Notes under the pieces: model-generated
What the model was told of the DNA's origin: nothing
Database searches by the model: none
What the model saw: the letters and a program-made list of their open reading frames with translations, nothing else
In this document: positions 15,716 through 23,657 of the stretch, piece by piece
Layout of the letters: each line of letters starts with the position of its first letter
Numbering within the stretch: position 1 is the first letter of the stretch
Translations under genes and position numbers: made by a program
Source: an uncultured Prevotellaceae bacterium
GTDB taxonomy: Bacteria > Bacteroidota > Bacteroidia > Bacteroidales > Bacteroidaceae
Direction of reading: 5' to 3'
DNA: 64,000 bases
NCBI GenBank assembly: GCA_900315565.1
Contig: OMZS01000008.1
Coordinates: forward strand, 1 to 64,000

Positions 15716-16558
15716 ATGGACAGAATTCGTGGAATAATTCGTTATCTCGTCCTCTTTGTATGTGTGATGGCTTTTTCCAGCTGTGAGTGGAAATTGCGTT
15801 CCTCTGAGGATGAAGACAGTCGTGCTACGCGTGTTGAAGTCAACCGCTACGACCGTCTTCAGAGTTTGTATTTGCAGACGGGCGATTTCTCGGCCTTGCA
15901 GCAAATGAACACCAACTACTCCATAGAAACACGTACGCTCATTGAGAAAATGCTTCATCTTGGTACGGTTGACGACCCGGAAATCAGCAACAAGTTTTTG
16001 AAATTCTATCAGGATACCACCCTTCAGGTGGTTATTGCCGATGCCGAGGCGCAGTATGCCAACATGGAGGATATTAACAAGGAACTTTCCGACGCTTTCG
16101 CCCGGCTGCAGACTCAGATTCCCGAATTTCCCGTTCCGGCTGTCTATGCCCAGATAGGCGCGCTCAACCAGAGCATTGTGGTGGGCGAGGGGCTCATAGG
16201 CATTTCGCTCGACAAATATCTTGGCGAAAACTATCCCCTTTATCTTCGTTACGACTATTCTCAGCAGCAGCGCCAAACCATGCGCCGCGAATACATTGTT
16301 CCCGACTGTATGAGTTTTTATCTCATCAGTCTTTATCCCATGGATAATTACGACGAGCGTTCGCAGATGGACCGCGACCTGCACATGGGCAAAGTGATGT
16401 GGATTGTCAATAGGGTGATGACGCGCCAGGTGTTCAGGTCTCGCTATGTGAGCATCATCGACCGCTACATGCATCGCCATCCGAAAGTGTCGTACGAGCA
16501 GTTGCTCAAGATGGAGGACTTGTCGTCTATTTATCCCGATACGGCAGCTGTGAAATAA
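15716..16558 (+). CDS. GldB-like lipoprotein
   Basis: This 280-residue lipoprotein has a basic start, a hydrophobic signal (YLVLFVCVMAF) and the lipobox-like S-S-C with Cys at residue 24. The body resembles the GldB family (FYQDTTLQVVI, FPVPAVYAQIGALNQSIVV, GISLDKYLGENYPLY). GldB is needed for gliding and type IX secretion in Flavobacterium; relatives occur widely in non-gliding Bacteroidales, so motility should not be assumed. It is a single-gene unit with a near-leaderless consensus promoter. Confidence 0.78.
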   Translation: MDRIRGIIRYLVLFVCVMAFSSCEWKLRSSEDEDSRATRVEVNRYDRLQSLYLQTGDFSALQQMNTNYSIETRTLIEKMLHLGTVDDPEISNKFLKFYQDTTLQVVIADAEAQYANMEDINKELSDAFARLQTQIPEFPVPAVYAQIGALNQSIVVGEGLIGISLDKYLGENYPLYLRYDYSQQQRQTMRREYIVPDCMSFYLISLYPMDNYDERSQMDRDLHMGKVMWIVNRVMTRQVFRSRYVSIIDRYMHRHPKVSYEQLLKMEDLSSIYPDTAAVK

Positions 16559-16617
16559 ATAGCTGCATTAAGATTTTATTACCGCGTTTTATTTTTCTAT
16601 TTCCTTATTTTATTTTA

Positions 16618-18132
16618 TTATTTCCTAAGTTTATTCACGTATTTCACGGCGGGAAGTCCGTCGGTCTTCAGTATGTCGGCAAACTGCTGTGGCTTGATGC
16701 TGACGGGACCGCGCATAAACTCGGGAATGTTGTAGCTCTTCATCAGCTGCAGGTGGCGGTCGGGCTTTTTGCAGGGGAGCTCGAAAGGTTTGCTGCCTTT
16801 GCCTCGGCTGTCAACATGGGCAATAAACGGGCGGGTGAAGCAACCGTCGGTTCGTCGGCTACTGAGTATTACCCATCGTCCGTTGCTCGACCAAGAGTGA
16901 TAGCTCTCCGTGTCGCGCGAGTTGATTTCCTTCATGTTGCGTGCCTGGCCGGTTTGCAGGTCGAGCAGCCACAGGTCGGCATCGTGGTGCCAGATGTGGA
17001 ACACGCCGAAGCTGCCCAGCGTGAACATCATGAATCGTCCGTCGGGCGAAATGCGGGGTAGGGTGGCGCTCTTGTCGATGGCAGCAGCATCGAACACCAT
17101 CTGGCGCTCGCCAAACTGCCGGGTTGAGGGGTCGAACGGTTTGCGGTAAATGCTGTATTTCACGTTGTAGGCCCGTTTTATCACTTCCAGTCCGCGGTCT
17201 TTTGCCGAGTCGGCTATTTCGAAATGAGCCGAACAGTAGTAGAGCCAGCGTCCGTCGGGCGACCAGGCTGGAAACACCTCGAACTCGTCCTTGCGGTTTT
17301 CGATGTTGGTCACCTCGTTATGGCCGATGTCGAAGGCTATGAGGTCGCTGGCATCATCGAACACCTCAATTTTGTTGGGGTCGGTTGTGTGGAAAGTCTG
17401 GTGGGTTGTGTTGGTGCTATAGACGATGAGGTCCTCTGTGGGGTGCCAAGCCGGATAGACACCAGCCGAGAGAATGCTGTCGTTTTTCATGTTCACCTTG
17501 CTCAGTTTTCCGTCGATGGCCAAGGCTGTTCCGCCCAGATTCTGGCGGGCGTGAAACTGCATTCGCTTGGGGTTGTAGTTTTGGTAGTGGTGGCAGTTGA
17601 TGCATTGGCCCTTCTTTTCGGTACTGCAAAGCATATTGTCGTAGATGACGCTCTCGTCGTAGTTCTCCAGACAGCGCTGGTTGATGGTAAGTTCCTCGTA
17701 GGTGACAAACGAGGGTGAAATCATTCGGTAGCTGATGTAGGGGTCGATGCTGTCGGGCGATACGTAGATGCTGAAAGGCTTGTAGCGTGTCCATTGGCCC
17801 TCGTAGCGGGCGTACACCTCCACGCTGATGGCTTTGCCCTGGGCTGTTTCGGCCATTTTCCGCCAAATCTTGGCGTCGGGCTGGGCTTGCCGGCCGCCGC
17901 AGACGTACTCCTGGCCGGCCGCCGTGAATCTTACCACCATGTCCTCTGCCTGCTGGTCCATTTGAAAGGTGAGGGGCGCCATGTTGATGGGGACCGTCAC
18001 GTTGGTGTAGTCGGGATAAATGCGTGGCAGCTGGTCTGACGGCAGAAAATCTTTGGGTATGCGCTTGCCGCATGCTGCCAGCACTAATACCGTCAGCAAG
18101 GCGAGCAATACGTGGTATGGATGTTTTTTCAT
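16618..18132 (-). CDS. PD40 beta-propeller lipoprotein with a CxxCH motif
   Basis: This 504-residue lipoprotein has a signal peptide ending LAAC (Cys about residue 21). The N-terminal half has a sandwich-like region and then CINCHH, a possible c-type haem-binding site. The C-terminal half is a TolB-like WD40/PD40 propeller with repeats such as YPAWHPTEDLIVYST, FPAWSPDGRWLYYCS, PRISPDGRFMMFTLG and SWSSNGRWVILSSRR. It follows the DUF6057 membrane protein gene by 21 bases in the same operon. The function is unknown; an outer-membrane or periplasmic haem protein is possible. Confidence 0.8.
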   Translation of the reverse strand: MKKHPYHVLLALLTVLVLAACGKRIPKDFLPSDQLPRIYPDYTNVTVPINMAPLTFQMDQQAEDMVVRFTAAGQEYVCGGRQAQPDAKIWRKMAETAQGKAISVEVYARYEGQWTRYKPFSIYVSPDSIDPYISYRMISPSFVTYEELTINQRCLENYDESVIYDNMLCSTEKKGQCINCHHYQNYNPKRMQFHARQNLGGTALAIDGKLSKVNMKNDSILSAGVYPAWHPTEDLIVYSTNTTHQTFHTTDPNKIEVFDDASDLIAFDIGHNEVTNIENRKDEFEVFPAWSPDGRWLYYCSAHFEIADSAKDRGLEVIKRAYNVKYSIYRKPFDPSTRQFGERQMVFDAAAIDKSATLPRISPDGRFMMFTLGSFGVFHIWHHDADLWLLDLQTGQARNMKEINSRDTESYHSWSSNGRWVILSSRRTDGCFTRPFIAHVDSRGKGSKPFELPCKKPDRHLQLMKSYNIPEFMRGPVSIKPQQFADILKTDGLPAVKYVNKLRK

Positions 18133-18153
18133 GTTGCTGGTTGTTGGTTGGGG

Positions 18154-20079
18154 TTAGGCGATGGTGATGCCCCGCATGAGGAAATACTCAAAGTAGTAGG
18201 TGTTGCCAAAGGCGGGATAAAGTCTTTCTCTGACTTGCTCTATGGGCAGGCCTTCGCACTCTTTCAAGGCTCGCATAAAGGCATAATAGGTTTGTTTCAC
18301 TTCTTGGTTGAACGGAGCCTGCTCCAGGTTCTCGCGATGCTCCAGGTTGCTAAAGAGGAAGGCTGCTTCCTGTATGTGACGCGGAATGCGGTCTTGCGGA
18401 TGTTGCCTGACGTAGTTCACAAACCTGGCCCAAAACTGATTCGCATCTTTGGTCCAGAGTGTAGCCAGCAGGGCCTGTTCCTGAAACAGCGGGTCGTTGG
18501 AGTCGTGCTTGGCCAGCAGTTGCATCAGGTATTTTTCGCTGAACCCGTTGTCGGAGCCAAAAAAGTTTTGATAGTGCATCATGTGCATAATATTTGCCAT
18601 CTCTGGTGCTTCGGCCATGCGCTTGGGATTGTTGAGCATGGGGTGCAGCCATTTGGCCCATCGCCCGAAGTAGTGGGTCTTGCCGAGCAGGTCGAGGTAT
18701 TTGCGCGCCACTTGCCGCTCGCCGTTGAGCATGGCGCAACGGGCCATGTATTGCAGATGCTCGGCTCGCCATCCCGTCTCCACGGCCTCTTCCATACAGA
18801 GGCGGTGGCACTCGTTCAGCAGCCCGTAGTTGTAGTAAATGAGATGGCCTGCCACTTGCGACATCATGACCGTAAACGGGGCCTTGCTCTTTTTCGAACC
18901 GCCTGGAAAGTTATACATGTCATCGCCCTGACGCCCTACGCGCGACAAAGCCAAATTGCGCATCATCACCACGGCGCGTGTGGGTTCGTCGTCTTGTTGC
19001 ATAGCCTCGTTGAGGGCTCCCACCCAGTCGAGCCGCTCTATGCAATGTTGCATGCTGAGTTCGCGATGGAAATTCTCGTCCTTGAACCAAAAGCAGCCTG
19101 TCACCACGGCCAGCGCCACCACGGCCACACCCTGCAAAGCCATGTTGCGCCAACCGGCAGCCCATTTCGACAATTTTTCCGAGTTTTTTTCAGCCGTTTT
19201 GCCCATGTTCTTTTCTGCCGTTATGTCCGTAGTCGGCCTGTAGAACAAGGTCATGGCCAAATAGTAGGCGGCGAGCAAATAGAAGGGTATGTAGTACTGA
19301 TGATATTCCTCGTGGAAAATGTAGATGGGCAAGGCGGCACAATAAATGTTGGCCAGGCTGGTTTGATAGAACACGTAGCGGTAGTACATCAGTGGCACAG
19401 CTACGGCTGCCACCAGGGCCACTACCGTCACCAGGGCGGCTGCGCCTCGGTTGTTGCCTGGCCGCCAAACCCACGCCCCCATGAGTAAAGTGGCGGCCAG
19501 CGCATAAATACCCATCAGGGGGTAGCCCACTATCATGGTGAGGGCAACAAACATCGAGCGCCACAACATAGTTTTAGGCACCCGGCTGAAGGCCCAGAGC
19601 AGGGCCACGGCTGCCGTTGTGCCAATGGTGGCCACGAAGAAGTAGCCGCGCAACTTCATCACGTAGAGCCAGTAGCCCGCGTCCATGTCTGCCACCACAA
19701 GCAGGGCCACCGGTACAAGTGCGAGCACGCTCCAGCTTGCGCGAATGGCAAACGTGCGTCGGGTGAGCCACATCAGTAGCCACCACCACGCGCAAAGCAG
19801 TCCCACGCCCAACCAAGGCTGGAAAAAGAATTGGGTGAAGAATGTGCCCAGCCAGCTAAGCATGCCGCCTGGCACCACCATCTGCTCTTTGAAAAAATCA
19901 GAGGTGTAGAGAAAAAGGTTGAGCTGTTGCACTTTCCACAACAGGTCGCGCTCCCAGACAAGCATGGCCACAGCCACAACCAGCAACGGCACGAGTCCAA
20001 AAAGCAGGGTGGGCGCAAACTTCGCATTTGCCCTGAGATGGAGGTGCCTGGATATGGATAAGTTTGATTTGGAGTTCAT
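18154..20079 (-). CDS. DUF6057-like multi-pass membrane protein
   Basis: This 641-residue protein has about ten predicted membrane helices in its first ~370 residues (for example LLFGLVPLLVVAVAMLVW and LVTVVALVAAVAVPLMYY). A soluble alpha-helical C-terminal half of TPR-like character follows (MARCAMLNGERQVARKYLDLLGK). I know similar proteins only as DUF6057; the function is unknown. It starts the two-gene operon with the PD40/CxxCH lipoprotein, so the two probably act together at the envelope. Confidence 0.72.
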   Translation of the reverse strand: MNSKSNLSISRHLHLRANAKFAPTLLFGLVPLLVVAVAMLVWERDLLWKVQQLNLFLYTSDFFKEQMVVPGGMLSWLGTFFTQFFFQPWLGVGLLCAWWWLLMWLTRRTFAIRASWSVLALVPVALLVVADMDAGYWLYVMKLRGYFFVATIGTTAAVALLWAFSRVPKTMLWRSMFVALTMIVGYPLMGIYALAATLLMGAWVWRPGNNRGAAALVTVVALVAAVAVPLMYYRYVFYQTSLANIYCAALPIYIFHEEYHQYYIPFYLLAAYYLAMTLFYRPTTDITAEKNMGKTAEKNSEKLSKWAAGWRNMALQGVAVVALAVVTGCFWFKDENFHRELSMQHCIERLDWVGALNEAMQQDDEPTRAVVMMRNLALSRVGRQGDDMYNFPGGSKKSKAPFTVMMSQVAGHLIYYNYGLLNECHRLCMEEAVETGWRAEHLQYMARCAMLNGERQVARKYLDLLGKTHYFGRWAKWLHPMLNNPKRMAEAPEMANIMHMMHYQNFFGSDNGFSEKYLMQLLAKHDSNDPLFQEQALLATLWTKDANQFWARFVNYVRQHPQDRIPRHIQEAAFLFSNLEHRENLEQAPFNQEVKQTYYAFMRALKECEGLPIEQVRERLYPAFGNTYYFEYFLMRGITIA

Positions 20080-20105
20080 CAGTTGGAATTATTTGTTCGC
20101 TGATG

Positions 20106-20113
20106 CAAAGGTA
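20106..20113 (-). promoter_or_regulatory. -7 box of the DUF6057/PD40 operon
   Basis: TACCTTTG on the minus strand, giving a leader of about 20 bases. Confidence 0.5.
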
Positions 20114-20215
20114 CATATAATTTTTTACAATCAGAATGATTTTATTTTTCTTTCTGATTGTTTCGCACAATTTGTTCGCTTGATGGCTTTGTAGAGAGAA
20201 TAATTGGTTTGGGAG

Positions 20216-20395
20216 TCTCAAATCTCAAATCTCAAATCTCAGTTATAATAAAAGGACACTATCTACTTTGCCACCGCCTCTATTATTCTATATAACTTAT
20301 TAATAATCAATTATATATATAATATATATAGTATAGATATCGAGTTGAGGGGGTACTTTAAAAAGAACTGAGACAACTGAGATTTGAGATTTTGA
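20216..20395. repeat. Heptamer array with an inverted copy
   Basis: TCTCAAA occurs three times followed by TCTCAGT (20216-20243). The complement (ACTGAGA, TTTGAGA) occurs at about 20367-20393. The AT-rich gap of about 125 bases includes a run of TA steps. The arms could pair in a transcript or cruciform. No gene is visible in 20244-20600. Confidence 0.7.
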
Positions 20396-20605
20396 TAAGC
20401 TATGTTTTGAAAATTATGAAGCTAAATTACTGTAAATCAGTTTGTTACGTTGTTTCTGACAGCACAGCCCTACAATCTCAAAGCCTTCCAGAGTCACAGA
20501 TATCTGCAATTTTTTCCTCTTAAAGGCCTCAAAAAGCATGCTTGAGACGCTAAAAATACAGTAAAACCAATAAAAAACAGAAGTCTTTCGCAATAAAAAA
20601 GAAGT

Positions 20606-20666
20606 CCCCCTGTGCACTTTTCTCACCCCAAATTGCCATAAAAGGGGGTGAAGAACGCACAGGGGG
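20606..20666. repeat. Strong nested hairpin
   Basis: The outer arms CCCCCTGTGC (20606-20615) and GCACAGGGGG (20657-20666) are perfect. Inside, TCACCCC (20623-20629) pairs with GGGGTGA (20645-20651). No T-run follows, so it is not a simple terminator. It lies about 50 bases past the end of the esterase gene. The minus-strand frame of 96 codons across it is probably spurious. Confidence 0.7.
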
Positions 20667-20712
20667 AGGTGAAAAACATAAAAACTGAGACAAAAACGCT
20701 CCAAATGTGCTC

Positions 20713-22101
20713 TTATTTCCTCAGTATTTTGCGGTTATTTGAGATGATGATGCCCGAATACCGGGGGGTGGTTATGGGTACGCCCGAGACGGAGTATTCC
20801 TTAGTCTGAGGGTCATTGGTGGTTGGGTGCAACGGAGCAGAAATGCCTGCTGTGCTTTTTCTCGTGAGGTAGATTTTCGAGATTCTCAGCGTTCCTGCTG
20901 CTGCGGCTTGTAGGGCCACCTGAGTGACATGCGTCACGTCCTCGTTGGCAAAGTTCAGCTCAATCTTGTTGGCGCCTGCCGGAGCAGTACCTGCGATTCT
21001 TTTATCGGTGGCGGTCATGATGAGTATCTGCGTATTCATAGTGGTTGGCTCGGCAAACTCGAATACAATCTTCTCGTAGGGCGACCAGTCAGCATCACCC
21101 AGCCAGCAGGATAGTCCACCCCATTGTACGGCGTTGAAGATGATTGTTCCGTTGTTGTCGGTCGTCATGCTTTCTGCGGGATTCCACAAGCTGGTGAAAC
21201 GGGTGGTCATGTCGATAGGCTCGTTGACATCCACCTGAGGCACTTCGTCCTCGTCGATGTCGGCCTCGATGCCCAGCACACCGAGAGCTTCCTTGGCGTA
21301 GCGGCGGCCCAGTTTGCGGTAGCCTTGAGAATCGAAATGCAGGTTGTCGCTCTGTAGCGTACATCCGGCCGACGACACTACGTGGGCAGTCGGTATGACG
21401 GAGGGCAGCCGGTCGATGGTGTTATTGGCTGAAGCGCATCTGCCCTTTTGGTCAGCATGCCCCACCTCTCCAGCTATGAGAGGCACGTCCTCGGCCTTCA
21501 GGTTAAGCTCGCTGAGCATGTACTGGTAAACCTTTTTCACCTTTTCGAGCCAGGTGTTGTTGTAAGCGTCGGTTTCGCCCTGATGAAGCAGAATGCCCTT
21601 GATGACGCCGCTCTGCTGCGCCTTCTTGGCACACTCCATGAGGCGCCCCAGAGGATTACCGCCATAAGCGTTTACGGCGCTTATCTGCCAGGTTTCGGTC
21701 ATGGCCGCCACGTTGGCCTTCCATCCGTCGGGGTCGAAGAGGTCTATGGCAACACCGCCGATAGCCACCATTACCACGCCCACGCGCTTACCCTCGTCGA
21801 GGTTGGCCACCATGGTGCGCCCGAAATAGTCGGCAGGACAAAGGTTTGTGCTGCATCGGGCAAGGGGCGGCACGGCGCGATACCACTCGCCCTGCTTGCG
21901 GGTTCCGCAGTCGAGTGTTGACATCATCTGGAAGCGGGCATCGGGAGTGAGGTCGCAGTCCTCAATGGTACCTTGGCCCTCCATGTTGCTTTGGCCGAAA
22001 CACAGGTAAATGTAGAAGTTGGGGTCAACTTCAGCTCTGGCGTTGGTGCTGAAAAGTGTGCAGGCCAGCGTCAGGGCAACGATAATAAATTTTCTTTTCA
22101 T
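20713..22101 (-). CDS. Secreted SGNH/DUF303 carbohydrate esterase
   Basis: This 462-residue exported enzyme has a signal peptide (to about NARA). The SGNH nucleophile block is CFGQSNMEGQG; ILLHQGETDA forms the oxyanion/third block and LHFDSQGYRKLGRRYAKE carries the catalytic His. It resembles acetylesterases of the CE6/sialate-O-acetylesterase group, which remove acetyl groups from xylan or sialic acid. The C-terminal ~150 residues form a beta-rich binding domain. They end in a short tail, YSVSGVPITTPRYSGIIISN then RKILRK, reminiscent of Bacteroidetes C-terminal sorting tails. It appears to be a single gene. Confidence 0.82.
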   Translation of the reverse strand: MKRKFIIVALTLACTLFSTNARAEVDPNFYIYLCFGQSNMEGQGTIEDCDLTPDARFQMMSTLDCGTRKQGEWYRAVPPLARCSTNLCPADYFGRTMVANLDEGKRVGVVMVAIGGVAIDLFDPDGWKANVAAMTETWQISAVNAYGGNPLGRLMECAKKAQQSGVIKGILLHQGETDAYNNTWLEKVKKVYQYMLSELNLKAEDVPLIAGEVGHADQKGRCASANNTIDRLPSVIPTAHVVSSAGCTLQSDNLHFDSQGYRKLGRRYAKEALGVLGIEADIDEDEVPQVDVNEPIDMTTRFTSLWNPAESMTTDNNGTIIFNAVQWGGLSCWLGDADWSPYEKIVFEFAEPTTMNTQILIMTATDKRIAGTAPAGANKIELNFANEDVTHVTQVALQAAAAGTLRISKIYLTRKSTAGISAPLHPTTNDPQTKEYSVSGVPITTPRYSGIIISNNRKILRK

Positions 22102-22150
22102 AATAAATAGTTTTGGTAATTACTAGATGTCTTTCGTCTTTTTTGTCCTG

Positions 22151-22158
22151 CAAATATA
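22151..22158 (-). promoter_or_regulatory. -7 box of the esterase gene
   Basis: TATATTTG on the minus strand, about 50 bases before the ATG. Confidence 0.5.
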
Positions 22159-22313
22159 CACATCTCCGCGCGAAACGGGCGCATCATGGTTTCTCTTTCG
22201 TTGATATTTTAATCTTTTTTGTCTTAATACTTAATACGCTCCAAGCGCCTCGTCATACGACAGTAGTTTATAAAGCTTGAAGCAGAAAGGGAGGAAACAG
22301 CTCGTGCGGCATC

Positions 22314-23558
22314 TTATTGATTGGCATATCCCACAAGGCTCCACGTGCGCGCACCTGTACCTTTATAATATACCAGCGCCTGATAGCGGTTTTCCGTTTG
22401 GAAGAAGTTGCCTTCCGAGGGCAGCGGCGTATAGTTGCCCGTGGCCGATTGTGGCAGCAGGTACTCATACGAGTAGTAGCCTTGCTTCAGCAGTATGGTG
22501 GTGTGCCAAAGCTGCGTTTCCTCGTCCCATTGCATGTTGTATTGGCTATGATCGTAGTCGTTGGTCCAGTCGCCGTTCACCACCGGACAGTATTCCGTGC
22601 TGGGCGCTTTTAGCGTGAAGTGTACTTTGATGTAGTCGCACGTGTAGTTCACTTCCGAGTTGTCGCCATTTCGAATCAGGAAGGCTCCGTTGGCATCCTG
22701 ATCGGTAAGATAGTTGGGTCGTGGCTCGTCAACAAAGAGCCAGGCGTTGAACAGCTCGCCGTCCCATCGCATGCGCTCTACGCCCAGGGCGTTGCGGTCA
22801 ACATCCAGAATCTCAAACTTGCGGTACTCATTGCCCGCCTTAAATATCAGCTCTTTGTTGTGGCTCCACTCCAGTCCGCGGTCGTTGCGCAGATTGGGTC
22901 GCACATTGTTGCGCACATCCTGAATGCAGTTGTTTCCGTTTTTCATGACGATCGTATAGATTTGCTCGTCGGGATTGGTCACGCGCACATTGTTGTAATT
23001 CAGCGTCATGCCCACCTGCTGATGCTCGCCATTGTAGTCGATGTCGGTATTGGTGTCAACCGTGAGCCCCACGCTCATCAGCGGTTCCACCACGTAGAAA
23101 AGAGCCTCGAGCACACACTCGTCGTCAGCGTCCTCGTCGAACACGCGCAGACGGTAGTTGCCGCTCAGTTTCAGCTGGCAGCGCTCGTTGGGCAAAGCGA
23201 TGGAGTAGTGGGTGTAGAGCTGGTTAGTGTTGAGCGATTTCTCGTAATCGTCGATGAGCAGGTCGTTGAGTCCCTCCAAATAGTCGCTCTCGAAGATTTC
23301 GTCGCTCACGCTTCCGTCTAACTCCAGATGCTCTATGCGGTATTTCATGCGGTGGTAGTCGTGCGAGAGTTCGTCGAATCCCACGTAGAGCCGGTCGTTG
23401 GTGCCCAGTTTCATTACCGGCATGGCCATCCAGTTACCGTTGACGGTCACTTGCAACGACTTCACGTTGTCGCTGTAGATGGTATGTGCCGTAGCACGTG
23501 TGGGCAATCCCCATGCCAGCAGAGCGGCAAGAAAAGAAAGAGTTACAAAGCGTTTCAT
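22314..23558 (-). CDS. DUF5103 (type IX secretion plug-domain) protein
   Basis: This 414-residue exported protein has a signal peptide ending near TRATA. It matches the DUF5103 pattern: early IYSDNVKSLQVTVNG, MKLGTNDRLYVGFDELSHDYHRMKYRIEH, a central YEKSLNTNQLYTHYSIALPN, and the late GDWTNDYDHSQYNMQWDEETQLW and KQGYYSYEYLLP. The family includes the plug protein that closes the SprA translocon of the type IX secretion system. This window has no other type IX structural genes, so only the family can be stated. Confidence 0.82.
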   Translation of the reverse strand: MKRFVTLSFLAALLAWGLPTRATAHTIYSDNVKSLQVTVNGNWMAMPVMKLGTNDRLYVGFDELSHDYHRMKYRIEHLELDGSVSDEIFESDYLEGLNDLLIDDYEKSLNTNQLYTHYSIALPNERCQLKLSGNYRLRVFDEDADDECVLEALFYVVEPLMSVGLTVDTNTDIDYNGEHQQVGMTLNYNNVRVTNPDEQIYTIVMKNGNNCIQDVRNNVRPNLRNDRGLEWSHNKELIFKAGNEYRKFEILDVDRNALGVERMRWDGELFNAWLFVDEPRPNYLTDQDANGAFLIRNGDNSEVNYTCDYIKVHFTLKAPSTEYCPVVNGDWTNDYDHSQYNMQWDEETQLWHTTILLKQGYYSYEYLLPQSATGNYTPLPSEGNFFQTENRYQALVYYKGTGARTWSLVGYANQ

Positions 23559-23587
23559 AGGCTGGTGGTTGTTTGCATTAAAAACGC

Positions 23588-23614
23588 AAAAAGACGGACG
23601 TTATTGCGTCCGCC
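23588..23614 (-). terminator. rpsA terminator
   Basis: On the minus strand GGCGGACG and CGTCCGTC form an 8-pair stem followed by TTTTTGCGTTTTT, 44 bases past the rpsA stop. Confidence 0.8.
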
Positions 23615-23657
23615 TTTCTGCACGATTCATATTTTTCTTCTCTTATGAGCGATGTTC

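Noticed and set aside
20414-20704. A 96-codon minus-strand frame after the esterase gene.
   Set aside because: It runs through the strong hairpin, has no promoter box and no recognisable features.
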